A stretch of 64,000 nt of DNA from an uncultured Collinsella sp. (GTDB lineage: Bacteria; Actinomycetota; Coriobacteriia; Coriobacteriales; Coriobacteriaceae), in assembly GCA_958447915.1 (NCBI GenBank), contig CAUDCB010000001.1:5886-69885 (forward strand), read 5' to 3'. The translations under genes and the position numbers were made by a program. Shown piece by piece: positions 62,881-64,000 of this stretch. The notes under the pieces were generated by a model. It was given only the letters and a program-made list of their open reading frames with translations. It searched no databases and was not told where the DNA came from. Position 1 is the stretch's first letter, and each line of letters begins with the position of its first letter.

Positions 62881-63105
62881 ACTGTGTTCCCATCGTCAAT
62901 GCCCATCCAGTTGCACGTCAGTACGGTTGGATAGACCCGCATTGCCTTACGCCTTGTTAACAGCTTAACTGTACCCGACCTGAGGCTTTTCATGGCACGG
63001 CATCATGAGCGACGTGAAAAAACGAAACTTGTAAAGCAAGAGCCCGCGCCTTGCTTTGGAGCCGATGCTATGCTTAGGCGCAATAGTCTTGAGGAGCATA
63101 TGCCT

Positions 63106-63882
63106 ATGTCTACGTTTTTGAATGCCAGCCCCATCTTTGGGCCCGTTCGCAGCCGTCGCCTTGGTCTCTCGCTCGGCGTCAACATGATGCCGGCCAGCGG
63201 CAAAATCTGCACGTTCGACTGCGTTTACTGCGAAAACGGCCTCAACGCCGAGCGCCCCTGCCACGAGTCGTATAACACGGCTGCCGTGGTGCTCGATGCA
63301 CTCGAGGCAAAGCTGCGCGAGATGGCAACCGAGGGAGAGCTCCCCGATGTGATCACGTTTGCTGGCAACGGCGAGCCCACCGCCGCGCCGGAGTTTCCTC
63401 AGGCCATCGCCGGTGCCGTCGCGCTGCGCGACGAACTTGCCCCCAACACCAAGATTGCCGTGCTCTCCAACGGCACGCACGCCGACCGCCCCGAGGTGCA
63501 TGACGCGCTCATGATGGTCGACGACAACATTCTTAAGCTCGATACGGTCGACCCGGCGTTTATCCAGCTGCTCGACCAGCCTGTCGGCCCCTACGACGTC
63601 GAGCACCAGATCGAGGCGTTCGCAAGCTTTGACGGTCACGTTATTATCCAGACGATCTTTTTGACCGGCGAGTATCAGGGCAGGCCCATCGACAACACCG
63701 GCGAGGAGTACGTTGCCCCTTGGCTCGCGGCGCTCAAGCGCATTCGTCCGCAGGAAGCAACCATCTACACGGTGGCGCGCGAGACACCGGTCGCCGGCCT
63801 TGCTAAAGCGGCGCCCGAGGTGCTCGACGCCATTGCCGCGCGCGTCCAAGCCCTCGGCATTCCTTGCCAGGTGAGTTACTAG
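63106..63882 (+). CDS. Radical SAM protein
   Basis: 258 residues. The cluster motif CTFDCVYC (CxxxCxxC) at about residue 35 binds [4Fe-4S] and S-adenosylmethionine; GNGEPTAAPEFPQA is the second SAM-binding strand. The size and the SRRLGLSLGVNMMP opening match short radical SAM proteins of the YgiQ/archaeal-type group sometimes found with wybutosine or methylthiotransferase genes; no specific function. Start at 63106 has GAGGAG 9 nt upstream; 63100 is in frame but too close. Confidence 0.85.
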   Translation: MSTFLNASPIFGPVRSRRLGLSLGVNMMPASGKICTFDCVYCENGLNAERPCHESYNTAAVVLDALEAKLREMATEGELPDVITFAGNGEPTAAPEFPQAIAGAVALRDELAPNTKIAVLSNGTHADRPEVHDALMMVDDNILKLDTVDPAFIQLLDQPVGPYDVEHQIEAFASFDGHVIIQTIFLTGEYQGRPIDNTGEEYVAPWLAALKRIRPQEATIYTVARETPVAGLAKAAPEVLDAIAARVQALGIPCQVSY

Positions 63883-63923
63883 CAAAACCCCGCAGCAGCT
63901 AGTGCCCGTCATCCCGCCCCATC

Positions 63924-63990
63924 AGTTGCGGTGATATAGTTCCTAATTGTGCTGTTAAACCGCTTAAATCGGAACTATATCACCGCAACT
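63924..63990. repeat. 20-bp perfect inverted repeat with 27-nt loop at window end
   Basis: AGTTGCGGTGATATAGTTCC (63924-63943) and GGAACTATATCACCGCAACT (63971-63990) are exact complements; TTTTATGG follows. It starts 41 nt after the radical SAM gene. It could be its terminator, or another of the intergenic hairpin elements of this genome. Confidence 0.85.
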
Positions 63991-64000
63991 TTTATGGACG

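Overview
The window is GC-rich, gene-dense bacterial DNA. Its gene content points to a Coriobacteriia actinobacterium, most likely Collinsella or a close relative: an FMN-riboswitch riboflavin ECF transporter with fused ATPases, an amaP-DUF2273-asp23 cluster, a single very long 2-hydroxyacyl-CoA dehydratase/activase protein, OPT and DUF389 transporters, and many intergenic hairpins. No rRNA or complete mobile element is present, so the genus is an inference from gene content.

Layout. 1-7000 (minus strand): rdgB (cut by the window edge), rph, murI, a HAD phosphatase, murE and asnB. 7150-7870: tRNA-Val with its terminator, a second copy of the tRNA 3' end plus terminator, and a MITE-like inverted-repeat element. 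7875-12900: the arginine operon argCJBD with ArgR-like operators upstream and a hairpin between argC and argJ. 13027-17452: an FMN-riboswitch operon, ribU-ecfAA-ecfT, followed by two FMN-binding split-barrel proteins. 17657-19855: a large palindrome, then groES-groEL. 20138-22922 (plus strand): a small Cys/His membrane protein, the wreck of a znuA-type gene, and an LTA-synthase-like sulfatase. 23524-26793: divergent YtcJ-like amidohydrolase and M20 amidohydrolase. 26935-31993: zinc-ribbon membrane protein, YitT protein, amaP-DUF2273-asp23, and yebC. 32172-37345: DUF6020 membrane protein, lgt, NifU-like protein, dCMP deaminase and coaX. 37635-40693 (plus): OPT transporter and DUF389 protein. 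40819-49188: an orphan small protein, 3-hydroxyacyl-CoA dehydrogenase, the 1592-residue dehydratase/activase with its TetR regulator, and a Cof-type HAD. 49276-52827: glnB, amtB, a CmpB-like membrane protein and an HD protein. 53056-59507 (plus): dxs, then a polar amino acid ABC transporter (binding protein, two permeases, ATPase) with a class-I glutamine-amidotransferase-like hydrolase. 59611-63882: Hpt protein, a GGDEF-like/REC/HD-GYP hybrid, an alpha/beta hydrolase and a radical SAM protein.

Most genes are ordinary housekeeping. The unexplained structure is between genes. (1) Hairpin elements with different arms share a GGGACAGG-type centre; four begin directly after a TAA stop codon, and one copy is a chimera of two types. 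(2) At 54894-55028, four copies of a 15-bp motif alternate in orientation at exactly 40-bp spacing with three unrelated 25-nt spacers. (3) A perfect 34-bp palindrome and several 100-145 bp imperfect palindromes lie between genes. (4) The zinc locus is decayed and the tRNA-Val 3' end is duplicated.
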